The notes beneath the pieces are model-generated. The model saw nothing but the letters and a program-made list of their open reading frames with translations, did no database searches and had not been told where the DNA came from. Source: Dentipellis sp. KUC8613 (lineage: Eukaryota > Basidiomycota > Agaricomycetes > Russulales > Hericiaceae). From it: a stretch of DNA of 64,000 bases. Below are positions 34,826-46,331 of this stretch, one piece after another. The DNA is taken from contig NSJX01000057.1 of NCBI GenBank assembly GCA_002286715.1, forward strand, positions 67,251 to 131,250, given 5' to 3'. The first letter of the stretch is position 1. The number at the start of each line of letters is the position of its first letter. The position numbers were made by a program, and so were the translations under genes.

Positions 34826-35532
34826 AGGAGTTGTGCTGTTGCGTGCTATCGGTATGGATGGACGCGGACTACCCGGGATGGGTGTGTTTGTGCCCTATCC
34901 CACCTCATTCCCTCCGGTATCGTCTCAATACCGTGACAAAAGATCCGGTCGGCTACAGAGAACGCGCTACACCTCCACTTCTACTGCATCCCGATGAGAA
35001 AATAAAGGGGAAAAAAAGAGTGGACAAGTCGAAAATGGAGCGGCCTATCATGGGTGACGCAGCTTATTAACGGGGCGCCGGACGTGCGAGTCAACGGTGT
35101 ACAGTGGCAGGCCTCTACGCATGTTGTGTATTGTAAATCTCCGCACTTAGTGTAAGCCAGTGGCGAGTTGTTCGGTCGGCCTCTAACCAGGCGTTGGCGT
35201 GAATCACGGCTGCCGGCTGAGTTCGCTCGGAGTTCACTTTAGCCGGTACTCCTGCCCGTAGTGCTAGCTAGCGGATTTTGAGCGCAGAACGGCTGGTACA
35301 AGCCTACCTCTGACCTTGCAAGCTGGCGACATGGGTTTATCTCGACGCTCTTACACGCGGTGCTCTGCCTGTGATTCTACGGTGTCACTCACAAATTGTA
35401 CAGCATCTACGTCGTGCCCTTCTGTACTCCTCGACGCTCCGCCCCTTTTAGCCTCTCAGCCTCCCTGGTAAGCGTTGTGATGACACTTAGTACAACGTCA
35501 GTTGAGAGGGACGCGTCTAGATTTAACATCAC
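34826..35532. other. Intergenic spacer, no gene seen
   Basis: This spacer separates the promoter side of the dioxygenase-like pseudogene from the 3' end of the Glu-Gln tract gene. Short frames here carry no recognisable sequence. Confidence 0.5.
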
Positions 35533-38353
35533 TTACTCCATGGTGTCATTCCCATATGTAATATCAAGCTCAGGACGTGGCTGCAGTACGTCTTGTACCC
35601 ACAGAGCCTGCTGGCTGCTGAGCCAGCCACGGTCATAAAAGTTGATTGGGAGGCGCTTTGGTGCCACAGTGCGGGTGCTGACTTTCTCAGACGCTTTGCG
35701 ACGACGAACGTGCTGGCCACGGGCATCAGACCTGGCTTTCGCCGACCTTGTGAGGCTATAGATGACGTCCAACGTCCCCATCACCCGCCGAAACTCGGCG
35801 GAGCGCCATTGCGGGCGGGTGATGGTGTACGTTTTTTGGCCCAGGGAGGAGTCAGATTCATCACTGGACATGCCCGCGATGCCTAGAGCGTCGAGAACAC
35901 CAACGAATTTATGAAGGTTTTTGTATTTGTGCACCATTTCCTTTCGGCGGTCGAAATCCTAGGGAATGGTAAGATGCGGGGCATATTCTCAAGCAATACA
36001 CCTACCGTTTTCTTCCGCTGGTAACTGCGCCCCCTTGCCAGGTCCCCTTTCGCCTCTGACGGCGACTTGACTGATGCATTCCAGCTAGCATGGAGACCTT
36101 TCACTCGAGTGAAGAATGCGTGCTCAATCCTCTGCCGAACGACGCTGTTGTCCGGAAAGTCGTGCTTCTGCGTAAGATGTTTGATGAAGACACGAGACGC
36201 AGACACGTTCCAAGGAGACCTCGGAGTGCCTCGGACGTTGATACAAAAAGCTTCAATCGGACAGGCGTAGGCTGCCTCGCCGCTCTTGATCCAGAGCTCA
36301 TCGAAGCTCTTGAGCTCCTCGGTGGATGGGCTGCGGCCGTACATTGCGTTTCCGGTCTTTGAGAACAGCTTGGTGAGCTCATCACGAACTAGAGCCTGGT
36401 TTGTGTCAGGAGAGGCCGTCGAGATAAGGAGGAAACTACCTACAGCGAGCGCATTTTCCTCTGGAAGACGAGCCCTGCGTTGTTGTCCAGAACGCGTCCT
36501 CTTCTGTGGTAATGCGCCGGCCCTGACGGGCTCTACGTCGGAAGCACCCTGGCGTAGGCTCGTTTTAATCATACTGGCCATAGCACTATGCTGTGCTTGA
36601 AGCGCAGTGGTGATACCATTGCAAGCAGATATAAGATCATTTTTTGTGGCATATTCACTTCGCTGAAGATGCCGTCAGGACATGCCGATCACACGGATCT
36701 TAGAAGGCTCACAGATGCAGCAGGAGGGTTGAAACCTCCATCCGTAGATCGGTCGGCCGTCTGACGCCACCCATTGCGGTCAGCATCTTCCTCATCGTCT
36801 GCATCCTCTGGGCCTCCGTCATAGCCGAGCCCACCCTCTTCTTCCCACATGTTGGGTTCTCCCAGACCCATCGAGGCGGCGTCCTCAATGAAGACGTCTT
36901 CGTCCATCCTCTGATAGTGCGCTTCAACAGTGATGTCATCCGTGAATGGTCGCTGGTCTTCGAATTCAGTTTCGTATCCGTATTGTTCTCGTTCTTGTTC
37001 TTGTTCTTGTTCTTGTTCTTGTTCTTGTTCTTGTTCTTGTTCTTGTTCTTGTTCTTGTTCTTGTTCTTGTTCTTGTTCTTGTTCTTGTTCTTGTTCTTGT
37101 TCTTGTTCTTGTTCTTGTTCTTGTTCTTGTTCTTGTTCTTGTTCTTGTTCTTGTTCTTGTTCTTGCTCGTCTCTGCCTTCGTCTGCATAGTCGTACACTG
37201 GCCGTGACGTGCTGGAGTCGAAATAGTCATCAGGGTCATGAGATGTCGACTCGTAAAGTCGAATAGGGCGACGTTGGTCATAGGTCAGAGACACAGGTTG
37301 TTCCTGGGGGGAGACACGGCAATGCAACTGCTGTGAGCCAAACCATTCATCCTCAACATCTTCTGTCCGCGGGCGCGGGCCTGGGGTGAAAAAATCGTCT
37401 GGATCGTGCAGCAGATGGCTAGAGGAGGATGATGCGTGACGGGGCTGCGAATGCCGAGAATCAGGAGAAACGCGACGATCTGACGGATCGGGGGTCGGTA
37501 AATGGCTCGCTCGCGTAAAAGTGGATTTGGAAGTCGGCTTGAGCATTGTATGAGAAGGCGGACGCAGAGTGGCGTCAGGATCCGCAGTGGAGAGTGCGGG
37601 TGAAGAAATTCGCGAAGGAGTTTGGAATGTGGAAGAAGCTCGCAGTGCGGAAGGCCTCAGCAACCCAAATGAACGTGGAGAGGGAGTAGGAGACCGCCTA
37701 GAGGACGCAAGAGAGGACTTTGAAGACCCAGACGACGACGGTCGGGGAGACTGACCACGTGATCGTGAAGCGGACGAATGCATAGACAGAGGGCGGTCAG
37801 GGCGAGCAGTCCGCAGCGATGACACGGCTGCAGCTCCACTCTGGACATACGCAGAACGACCGCGAGTGCTTGCGCGGCTGGGTAGCATGTGTGGTGAACT
37901 GCCGCGCGGAGTGCTGGACGCTTGGGGAAGAAATTCCTGAGTCGTCGACGGTCCGAGAGTCGGATTCCTTGAGTGGACTAGCAGTGGATCGACGTCGTCG
38001 AAGTCAAGGCCTGCATTTTGTGCGACAGCTTCTAGAAGGGTGAGTGTTGGTTGAGCGGCAGAGCTAGAGGCTGGCCGTTGGCTTGATGAATCTGTGGACA
38101 AGCTCTGTACGAGGTGTGAATTAAATCACGCCATTGGCACAAAAAGCGGACGTACATTTGACAATTCTTGGGATGTAAGGTATTTACCTGAGAGGCGATC
38201 GAAGTATACAAAGCTCCTTCGCGTAGATGACCACGTTCTGACGTAGGTTGACGAGTTGCAGTCAGCAGCCTCGCTATCTGCGAAAGCAGGGCTATCCTCC
38301 CTGATCGATCCTGACCGGGGCTGTTTTGGTGCCAATGGCGAATTATTACACAT
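35533..38353 (-). CDS. 890-aa lineage-specific protein with Ser-rich region, Glu-Gln tract and GMSSDES domain
   Basis: Four exons: 38353-38156, 38104-36713, 36662-36006 and 35958-35533, with phase-0 introns of 51, 50 and 47 bp. An apparent stop at 36689 lies inside the second intron (GTGAGC to CTTCAG with a CTGAC branch point). Residues 67-370 are Ser/Pro/Arg-rich and disordered, with two HDPDDFF/HDPDDYF motifs. Residues about 380-440 are alternating Glu and Gln encoded by a GAACAA hexamer tract. The C-terminal 350 residues contain a folded-looking region (EEVRDELTKLF-like, ASRVFIKHLTQKH) and a motif GMSSDES at 778-784 followed by ITRPQWRS and FYDRGWLSSQQ. I associate that C-terminal pattern with abundant agaricomycete proteins of unknown function. 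The exact start codon is uncertain. Confidence 0.7.
36985..37165. repeat. TTGTTC hexamer tract, about 30 copies, coding Glu-Gln
   Basis: Nearly pure 6-bp repeats, read on the minus strand as GAA CAA in the 890-residue protein. Because the unit has no stop in any frame, all six frames are open across it (alternatives Lys-Asn, Thr-Arg, Leu-Phe, Cys-Ser, Val-Leu), giving false long frames on both strands. Confidence 0.95.
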
Positions 38354-39417
38354 TCAAATAGGTATGAAAGGTCAATGCGTACTGCTTGCCTGCCAATCGT
38401 CTGGCGACTGCGTTTCGCTTCAGGCTCGTCGGCCGAGGAAGGCAGAGTAAGAGGAGGTGATGCTATATAGATTCAGATGAATGTCAATGTCAACAAAGCC
38501 TGTATAGAGCAATGGTTCACCTCGCTGGCCGGAGAAAATTGAGCGGATATCGTATGGCATCGATGTATCGTCTGGATCAAGGAAAAGGCCACTATATCTG
38601 CGACCCGAGAATATCTGTGCCCGGGAGATGCTCAGAGTGTGTGTGGGAGGGAGAGGGAGGGTATGAAACAGGAAGAAACAGAAGTGAATTCTCTAAAAGA
38701 ACAGGGTATCTCAGGATCGATAGGGGCTCGGGGGAGCTGGTGGGATGTTGACAGCGCTTGTTTATTAGTATCTCCGACTATACACTCCCGAATCACACTA
38801 CACCTACAGCGGCCGAGAAGTAGATCTTGATCAATTCCCGTACACGTTAGTTAGAGATCATAGGGATATAAGTGCGCGACTTCACCTATAGCTCTGCCAG
38901 TAGAGGACGACTCGAGATAGCAGACAGTCCCCCGCCGAGCCAACTTTCGTGCCGCAGGGCTGGCAATAGTCAATACCGCACAATAACTGCAGGTCTGAGC
39001 CGCGAGCTCCGTGTTTCCGCACGCTCATGAGTTGAACAATGAACGTTAACATTAATGAATTCGACAGGGCTGTCGGCCGCTGTGACTAGTGACATCTGTG
39101 TGACACTTCGCAAGTCACATAGCGCTGTTCATCGGAACTGCCTTGTCGATTACTAACTGCTCAGAGAGGGAAGCTCTGCAGCGTGGAGTAAGGGTCGCAG
39201 TGCCGCGGACCGCACCCGAAAACAGCAAATTTATAATGAAAGCAATTAGATACGCCTGGTATCTGCATCACAGCTTCATAAGCTAATAAACTACTAGTCG
39301 AAGGGACAACGCGGAGATGTGCAGAGACTAGACTGGAATATGATTGGAAAAAGGGAAGGGAAGGAAGGACGGGGACAGGTATGTACTTGGAAGGCTGAGG
39401 GAGGAAGCGAAACCCTA
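38354..39417. other. Intergenic, no supported gene
   Basis: This is the upstream side of the Glu-Gln gene and the downstream side of the coiled-coil gene at 39.4-40.06 kb. Short plus-strand frames near 38.5-38.8 kb have no recognisable product. A purine-rich stretch (gggagggagagggaggg) lies near 38645. Confidence 0.5.
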
Positions 39418-40060
39418 TTACAGGAGTGCAGAAACAACAAGGTCATACCATCCTAGCTGTTTCGCAGCATAGGCAACCATAAGGACGAGCATGAGCCCTA
39501 GGAGTGCGCACAAACAAAGCTGAAGAAAGAAATCTTCAGTATCAGACAGTCAGCATCCATGATCGTTGAAACCCTTACGACGGTCGAATGAAGCAGAGCG
39601 ATATCCCTTTTCAATCCTCGCAACCTACGATTCGACTCCACCTCTTTGTCCTGAATTGCAGCCATAATGCCGCCGACACCTTCTGCCCATGATCGTCGCA
39701 AGGCAGACAGCTTGTCACGGATCGAGACGACGACGTGGTAGGTGCTGTGGCTGATGTTTATGAAAGTTCGCCCGTTCTTGACCGCCGCATTCTTCGTTTC
39801 GGCCATATCTGCTCTCAGCCCATCGAGCATAGACTAGGTAAGATGCACGTTAGTAACTATACGCGCAAGGACCAACGATGACGGCTCACGCTCATGGCTG
39901 CTAGAACGTTGTCCACGCTATCCAAATCTGAGACCCCGCTCAGACTATCCAAACTAGCCTGACTTTCCGAGACGTCGCTGACGCTGAGCAACTCGATCTG
40001 TGACGCATGTGAGGCGCCGTTGACTGCGTAGTCGGGCGCATTGTCCTGGGTGCGTTGCAT
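39418..40060 (-). CDS. 175-aa coiled-coil protein with C-terminal membrane segment
   Basis: Three exons, 40060-39890, 39833-39579 and 39519-39418, with phase-0 introns of 56 and 59 bp; the first contains a consensus TACTAAC branch point. Residues 1-57 are acidic and Ser-rich (SVSDVSESQASLDSLSGVSD). The second exon gives a helical region with heptad-like spacing (LDGLRADMAETKNAA, IRDKLSALRRSW, VESNRRLRGLKRDIALLHS). The last exon encodes a hydrophobic helix (LCLCALLGLMLVLMVAYAA) near the C-terminus. It is predicted tail-anchored or single-pass. Family unknown to me. Upstream, on the other strand, lies the conserved block at 40350-40436. Confidence 0.8.
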
Positions 40061-41115
40061 ATCAAGCGAGTAGTATTGACGAGCGGAAGGAATTGAAAGG
40101 AATCCGGAGCGTTTCTGCAGGACAAGCCATATCGAGAGCCCTGTATATATTCAGCCAGAACATCGTGAGATGAATGCGTGGTCTCGAGGCGGTAGAGAAG
40201 AAAATGAGCCGTACCACACGCGCAGTATCGATGATCGGAGGCGCGAGGAGGACGGGAGGAGCCAAGTTACATGGAAAGCCCTTGAGGCTGACCCGTGGAA
40301 TAAAGGCGGAGGCGGGCTGGTAGCAGCCGAAGCCACTCCTTTGTGAAGTGGCCAGATCGATATCAGAAAACAGACGATATGCGCGCATTGTCATCCACGC
40401 TTCTGTGGGTCCACAGGAAGTTTCGGAGTTTCAATCTTGCCTGGGAAGAATGTCGCGAAGAGGAAAGCGTCATGGAAGCCTACCCGCTGAGGACTACAGA
40501 ACCTCGCTGGAAAGGCGAGTTCTGAAGCGCGCGATCTGAAATGTACGAGAGATTCGGAAGAGATAAAAGCCTACGCGGACTCAAGATCGGCGTATTGCGC
40601 CGTACGGTGTGGTGCCGAGGTGAGGGTCGTTCCTCATGACCCTCACCCGACTATGGGTTCCACTTGTGCCATCATACACGTAAGTGAAACGAGGTGGCTT
40701 GGAAGGGCGCATTTGGACTCTTCTAAGCTGTTATCAGACCACCAGGTCATCGCCAAAAACAACGGCGATAACGTCTAAGCGCTGGGCGAGCTCAGATGGC
40801 CGCGGTGAGGCAGAAGGGCGCCGGCGCTTGCAACGTGGGGCGAGGAAAGCGTGCAACTGCGTTAATCGATGCGACAGCTTGTTGGGCGACGATCTTGAGA
40901 ACTAGGTGTTGATAGCGACAATATTCGAGCCCCCTCAAACTCGCCCAGGCCGTGCTTCACCAGCTCTTAGCCCAGAGGACGCCGTCACCAACGTCCTCGT
41001 GCTAGGCTTCGCGATCTAGTTGCCATTTCCCATTCAGTCACACGGCTCACATAACAGACACGTCCCAATCAGATCCCCGCGCCTCCTGCCTCCCACCCCC
41101 TACAACTTGCTCGCC
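40061..41115. other. Intergenic between divergent genes
   Basis: Contains the conserved block at 40350-40436 and possibly an exon of a divergent plus-strand gene, but no full model. The 100 bp before 41116 are pyrimidine-rich with several CAC/CCC runs, as is common near fungal start sites; I see no clear TATA box. Confidence 0.45.
40350..40436 (+). other. Conserved block, partner of 20919-20998
   Basis: Starts GGCCAGATCG; 50 bp later reads TCTGTGGGTCC then GAAGTTTCGGAGTT. About 35 bases align to the minus-strand block at 20955-20919 with roughly five mismatches. It lies about 340 bp upstream of the coiled-coil gene start at 40060, in divergent orientation, matching the arrangement at 21 kb. 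Confidence 0.4.
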
Positions 41116-43046
41116 ATGGCGCTCAAACCCACCGCGGACAACACGAAGTGCCCTGAAATCAATGACACCTTCCCTCCGCTCCCGGTGCCTCCACAGGTCA
41201 CCGTCGATCAAGGCAAGCCGACGACGTGGTGGGAGGAGTGGGACATACATGAGGCCGCGCGCAAGAAAGACTATGATCCGTGCGTGGTTCTCTTTCTCGA
41301 CGTGTGCTGCGTGCTTATCCCAGTACTCGATAGCAACCTCTCGCGCGTTGACCGTCTCATTCAAGCAAGTTCTGACTTTCACAACTGGAAACTATGGCCT
41401 AAGCAGTCCACTGGACATAGGCTCAATACTGCCTGGGATAGTGTACGTGGGCCATGTTGCGATGTTTGACGCGCTATCCTGACTCCGGAGGACTAGTTCC
41501 GCACCTACATCGGGCTCCTGTACAACCCGAATAGCACTCCCAAGAAACGAGCGCTCATCGAAGCCAAGACAGATGAACAGCCGCAGAACCAGGGCGAGGA
41601 GAAGGACATCCGCATGGACAACTTCCTGAACAACCCCGAGCTGTGCATGTGTATCTTCTTCTCGTCCTATTTCCGCGACAAGGGATTCATCTGGTGCATC
41701 TCTCGCTCTCAGTGCCGAGTTATCTGCTAATCTCTTCTTCTTTTCGGTGTAGGAGCGAGCACCGCTGCTTAGAGACTCCCAAGCTCGCCTTGTACTTCCT
41801 GCGCTACCTCGAGCGCAACCACGTGTTCCCAGAGCCCTCGTACGAGGGGTCGCTGCGACGTGCAAGCCAGATTGCCGACAGGGCACAGATCGAGCTCCCG
41901 CTGACGCATGCGATTTCCAAAGCCGTCACGGACAACTTCCACGACGCATGCCAGGAGTGCTGGGGCACGCGCAGGCAGCCGTTCGACTGGGGCAGCTTGG
42001 AGTCGCAGAGGGACAACGACGAGGGCAAGGACAAGCCTGAAGGCATACGTGGGGATCGGAAAATAGACGTCGCCGAGCAGGTCACCAAGAGGCAGAAGAC
42101 AAATGTCGGCAGCGCCCCATTCGATGCGGTTGCCGCGTCCGTCGTCACTAATGCCACGTCCCAGCCGATCCTACTCAACCAGAATACGGTCCCGGAGTCT
42201 GTCTCTGCCGGTGGGTGGGGCAATCCCGGGAGCCGCAGCTGGGGCAACCCATCCACTTGGGGCGCAGACAGCACCTGGGGCAACCCATCCGCCTGGGGCG
42301 CGGACAACACCTGGGGCAACCCGTCTGCCTGGGGCGCAGACAATCCCTGGGGCAACCCGTCTGCCTGGGGCCCAGACGAGAGCACAGACGGCGCACTCGC
42401 TGCAAGGACAAGCGGTTCCGGCTGGGGAGACGCTGGGAACGCCACGATGCCTGTGGTGTGGGATGACGACGACGACGACGACGACGTTGGGAATGAGACG
42501 GCACCCTGGGCCCGCCCGCCGCCAACGCTCATTGGGCTGCTCGGCCCGACGGCGCTCCCGCTCACGCACGAGCCGGGCGTTGTGGAGTGGTCCATGCGCC
42601 GCATCGTCAGCCTGCACCCGCCGCTGCCGCCACGCGTGCCCGGGAGTGGGCCTGACGCGGTCGAGGAGGCGCTGGAGCGCAGCTTTGGGCGCGTCGTGTT
42701 TGCGCCATGGTTGGGCTGGGATAAGAGTGAGAAGTCAGATATCTGGAAGCCGGTGATTCCAACTACGAGTAAGGGTGCGGTGGTCACAGAGGACGCTGGG
42801 TGTGCAATGGAGGTGAAGGGCGGGGGGCGGCCGCACAATCCGTTGAAGGATGAAATCACCGTGCTTGTGATGCCTGAGATTGTGGACTTGCTGTCCGTCG
42901 GCATGGGCCTCGGGGCGCACTGGATCGAGCTTGCGAGGCAGGATGGGGTGCCATCGGGTGACCTGAAGGGAAAGAGGAAGGGATGCCCGCGGTACTGGTA
43001 TATCGAACAGGTGACGCACGTTCTGCCGAGCTACTACATTGAATAG
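41116..43046 (+). CDS. 587-aa WG-repeat protein, possible Argonaute-interacting factor
   Basis: Four exons, 41116-41279, 41334-41442, 41497-41693 and 41753-43046, with introns of 54, 54 and 59 bp; the last contains CTAAT before its acceptor. The N-terminal half is helical (SRVDRLIQASSDFHNWKLW, FRTYIGLLYNP, MDNFLNNPELCMCIFF, PKLALYFLRYLERNHVF). Residues about 320-366 hold four 12-residue repeats, WGNPSAWGADNT, rich in WG dipeptides, followed by an Asp run. The C-terminal part (PTALPLTHEPGVVEWSMRR, FAPWLGWDK, HNPLKDEITVLVMPEIVDLL, YWYIEQVTHVLPSYY) looks folded. I recall similar basidiomycete proteins annotated near Arb1, an Argonaute chaperone subunit, but cannot confirm that. Tandem WG motifs are a known Argonaute-binding feature (Ago hook), so a role in small-RNA silencing is an inference. 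Confidence 0.75.
42240..42380 (+). repeat. 36-bp coding minisatellite in WG-repeat gene
   Basis: Four units start at 42240, 42276, 42312 and 42348, each beginning tggggcaaccc. The period is exactly 36 bp, so copy-number change would keep the frame and alter the number of WG dipeptides. Confidence 0.9.
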
Positions 43047-43566
43047 AGTAGCCTCTTGCACGTATCTGCTTTCGTTCTACCTTCTTTTCTGATTTGCCAC
43101 TCAGTTCCATAATCCTTGTTTTCGTTACGTACGTTTCTGCTTTGAGAATACACCCGCCACAAGTTGCATGTACAACTGGACTCGCATAATACAGGGCAAT
43201 GAATGAGAATCAAAAGCAATACAATTTGACGAGTAAGCATATAAAAAATGAAAGCACTGGGGGCTCGATCTTGCCGTGCAGCAATGTTGCGGCTTTGCTC
43301 GCAGTATGAATTCACAGGGATATCGTACCGTATCTCTCGACGGCCAATTCACATGCCACTGGTTGGCTTCGTTATCCGCAATTGGCTGGGCTCAATGATG
43401 TACCAAAATGTCAGAGGCCGTACTGGGAGATGCTGCTATAGGCTATGAAGCCCACTACATGTCTCTAAGTAGACAATTGCTTGCATACACGTCAAAGGTG
43501 CCCAAGGATTCCTACATCCCACCTCTCACAGCGCCTCGCAAAAACTATCTCAGAACAGGTCGCTTC
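43047..43566. other. Convergent intergenic spacer
   Basis: This spacer lies between the WG-repeat gene stop and the stop of the minus-strand gene ending at 43567, and serves as the 3' region for both. AATAA-like sequences occur (for example caatac and aataaaa near 43690 on the other side), but I see no clear shared terminator. Confidence 0.4.
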
Positions 43567-44718
43567 CTATATGCCTGCTGCCACACTCTTCGCCCTTCGA
43601 GATCGGGTCGCCATTGTTGTCTTTGAAGATCTCTTCACCCAGTTTGGGGTGCGATCTCGATCTTGAAACGACAGTACGCGATCAGGAATAAAAGGGTGCT
43701 CGTGGTCGTCGTCTTCGGATACCGGGATCCACTTCCCACCTAACGTGTACAACCACACTTGTCGCTCTCCCGTCACGGTGTGAGTGTGGATCCAGATGTG
43801 GCCCGGCACAGTCTTCTCCTTCAATTCCGCGGGCGGGGAAAAGAGGGTGGTCGGTGACGATGATGTATACCAAAAGGTTATGCCGGATGAGGACCTTGCC
43901 GAAAATTTTCGCGAGTGTAGTTTTACACCGAGGCCTGAATCTCCGGCGGTGACACTAACGCCAAGAGGTGAAGGCAGTCTTCGAAAACCAGCAATGAGCG
44001 AGAGGAACGACCATTGAGCAGTATCAAATGAATACGTCACCCATAATTCGACAGTGCAGCTGATTCTGCGTCTCCCATGGCAACATACCTCAACGGCTGC
44101 AGAAACGCCTCGCGTTCTATTTCCGAGAAGCCCGCAGGCAGTACGTTTGCTTCGGCAATCTTGTTGAAATGCGTCATGTTGTTTTGTTCAGCAGCCGAAG
44201 CCAAGAGCTGCGCGGACAGCGCAGCAAGGTTGCCTTTTCCCGGAAGAAGAGCGCGGATTATTTCTTCGAGACGTTCGACCTTACTGCAGCCATCCCCACG
44301 CACTTCCTCACTGGTGTTTACCAAGGTCTCGAGCGCGGAAGTTCCCTTCTGAGGCGCCTGGTTGGGCTTTGTCTGAGCCGGCCTGGAGGGAGAGGATTTC
44401 ATGGTCACGAACGGAAATACTTCGCTTGGATTGTGAATGAGAACTCACGTCTTGATATCCACCCTGACATTAGGCTGGCGAAATTGAGCCCCCATGTTGC
44501 CGGAGTCGCCAAAGTCGTTTAGCTGAGCGGGCCAGATCTGACGCCGGATAGTCGCCTGGAGCGCGGATTGCCTACGATCAACATGCAACAGCGGAAAGCC
44601 ACAGTGGATACCGCACCTTGTTCCTCAGAAGCACGGAGTCGCTGTGATCCAGGTCAACGACCTCCCCATAAGTAGGCTTCGGTTGCTCTTTGATTTCGGG
44701 GTCAGCAGAGTTAGACAT
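43567..44718 (-). CDS. 312-aa conserved fungal protein of unknown function
   Basis: Four exons: 44718-44617, 44555-44449, 44382-44041 and 43954-43567, with introns of 61, 66 and 86 bp. The first two exons give an acidic start and IRRQIWPAQLNDFGDSGNMG. The third has a helical region (LETLVNTSEEVRGD, VERLEEIIRALLPGKGNL, AALSAQLLASAAEQ). The last has beta-type sequence (GITFWYTSSSP, GHIWIHTHTV, RQVWLYTLGGKWIPV) and ends TPNWVKRSSK plus a basic tail. The third intron is longer than the local norm and its donor (GTGACG) is weak. If unused, translation would stop at 44037 and the last exon would be separate. No domain recognised; possibly a lineage-specific nuclear protein. Confidence 0.6.
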
Positions 44719-46331
44719 GGGGCATGGAGAAGAACTGTTAGGTGCTGGCTGACTTGCCCAGCTATTTGAGAGCGCCTGCGCCTGTTATCACGATGCCCTC
44801 TCGTTATCACGATGAGGATCACTTGAGAACCTATACAAAAGAAGAAAAATCCCAATAGCTCTGAAATCATGAGGATTAAACGTTGGATACCCACAACTCC
44901 AGACTGGTGTGGCTATATCTCGGACAGCCAGTGTTGGTGAAGCTTGAAGCTACAATCGAATATCTACATAACGAACCGCGTCTAGAGTGCCTCTCCCATC
45001 GCCCTCCAGCTCGCCGTGCGGCCGTCCACGTGCCTACACGTGCAGATCTTGTGAGATAAGTTACAGGCTCGACCCTCACCACGCCATCCCGAGCCCTATT
45101 GAACAACTCTCCTTAGAAACACTATCTCACCGCTGTCCTGTCACTAGAGTCCTTATTTTCTTTCGCCATCGACAAAGCGCAAGACGCAGGGCGGTTAGGG
45201 AGCTGGAAGAGAGACGCACGGAGTGGTCCTCCATATGCGCGCGTCGAAAGGTGTGTCTCATCCTTGAGTCTGATGATATCGTCACATTGCTATGTACCCT
45301 GCGTATATACGTCCCTCGGTCCTTTGTGAGAGGGTTAGTCGACTCGCTTCAGCTTATGGACAACATCAATCTGCGCCGCGCCCAAGAGCTACAAGCGCTC
45401 GCAGACGCGAACGTGCTCACGCTCACAGGCGCGTTTCAAGGGCCAAATTAGCTCAACATCGCAAGCCTGTCGTACGCTCGTAGTTATGGCGCCCCGTGCA
45501 CGAGCCTAGCAACTCAACATCGGTCGCGTACGCGTACGGCTCGCGTACGGCCCACGTACGGCCCAAGGCGAAGGCATCATCAACCGCTCGAATATACAAG
45601 ACGTCGCATCTGTTCACTTCGCGGGGAGAATTCATGCTAGTATCAAACCTGTACACCAGCTTTGCCTTTCCTGATTATTCAGAAATCTGTCCCGTGTGCA
45701 TTGTAGGATGATGATTTTTGGACTGACTTTTGTGCTGCACTCCTTTCTGACTCAGCTCCGCCCACCGGTCAAAAGTGAGACACATCTGTGAGTATGGTGC
45801 CCGTTACTGGCCGAACTATCATGCATGTTACTCTATGCTATCTTGTGTCATAAGCATGAGGCGTGTTTCGACGGTCTGCCAGTGTACTTGATTGACCTCT
45901 TGATACCCATCGAATCTCTTGTATCTAGCTATTCAAGATCGTCAGACCTGTGAGCTCTTGACTTTGAGTGCAGCGGCCTCAATGCTACGGGAGCCTCGCA
46001 AGATCCCGACTCAGAATCAGCGTCTACGCATCGGGATCTTTAGAAGCATATATTCTTCTTTGTGGGTCCCTGTGGGTCCACCGCTGTGGTTCGCGTCACT
46101 GCTACTTCGTTTGGTAGCAACACTCAAGAAGTTTAGATACGGTAAGGTATGCTACTATACACAACACATTGCCGATGCTAGCTCAGTTTCATACATCTAC
46201 TACAGCTGTATGGTAACCTCCCCCGCCATATCATCGCCCAAGTCAAGAGACATCAAGAATTGAAGAATGAACCTGCATAGTTATGAGACGTTGTTATGGA
46301 CATGAACAGATAGCTGACTGAAGTATAGCAC
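44719..46331. other. Intergenic, one weak candidate frame
   Basis: A plus-strand frame at about 45168-45451 contains RRRAVRELEERRTEWSS and RRAQELQALADANVLTLTG, helical and plausible as an exon, but no neighbouring exons or family were found. Around 45530-45555 the phrase cgtacggc repeats four times. Otherwise nothing is supported. Confidence 0.4.

Noticed and set aside
36917..37266. Long plus-strand frames of Leu-Phe, Cys-Ser and Val-Leu repeats
   Set aside because: These are readings of the TTGTTC hexamer tract in the wrong frames; the minus-strand Glu-Gln frame is the one linked to spliced, conserved coding sequence.
41804..42904. Minus-strand 366-codon open frame
   Set aside because: It is antisense to the WG-repeat gene, whose plus-strand frame has consistent introns and protein-like composition; the antisense frame is a by-product of GC-rich codon use and the minisatellite.
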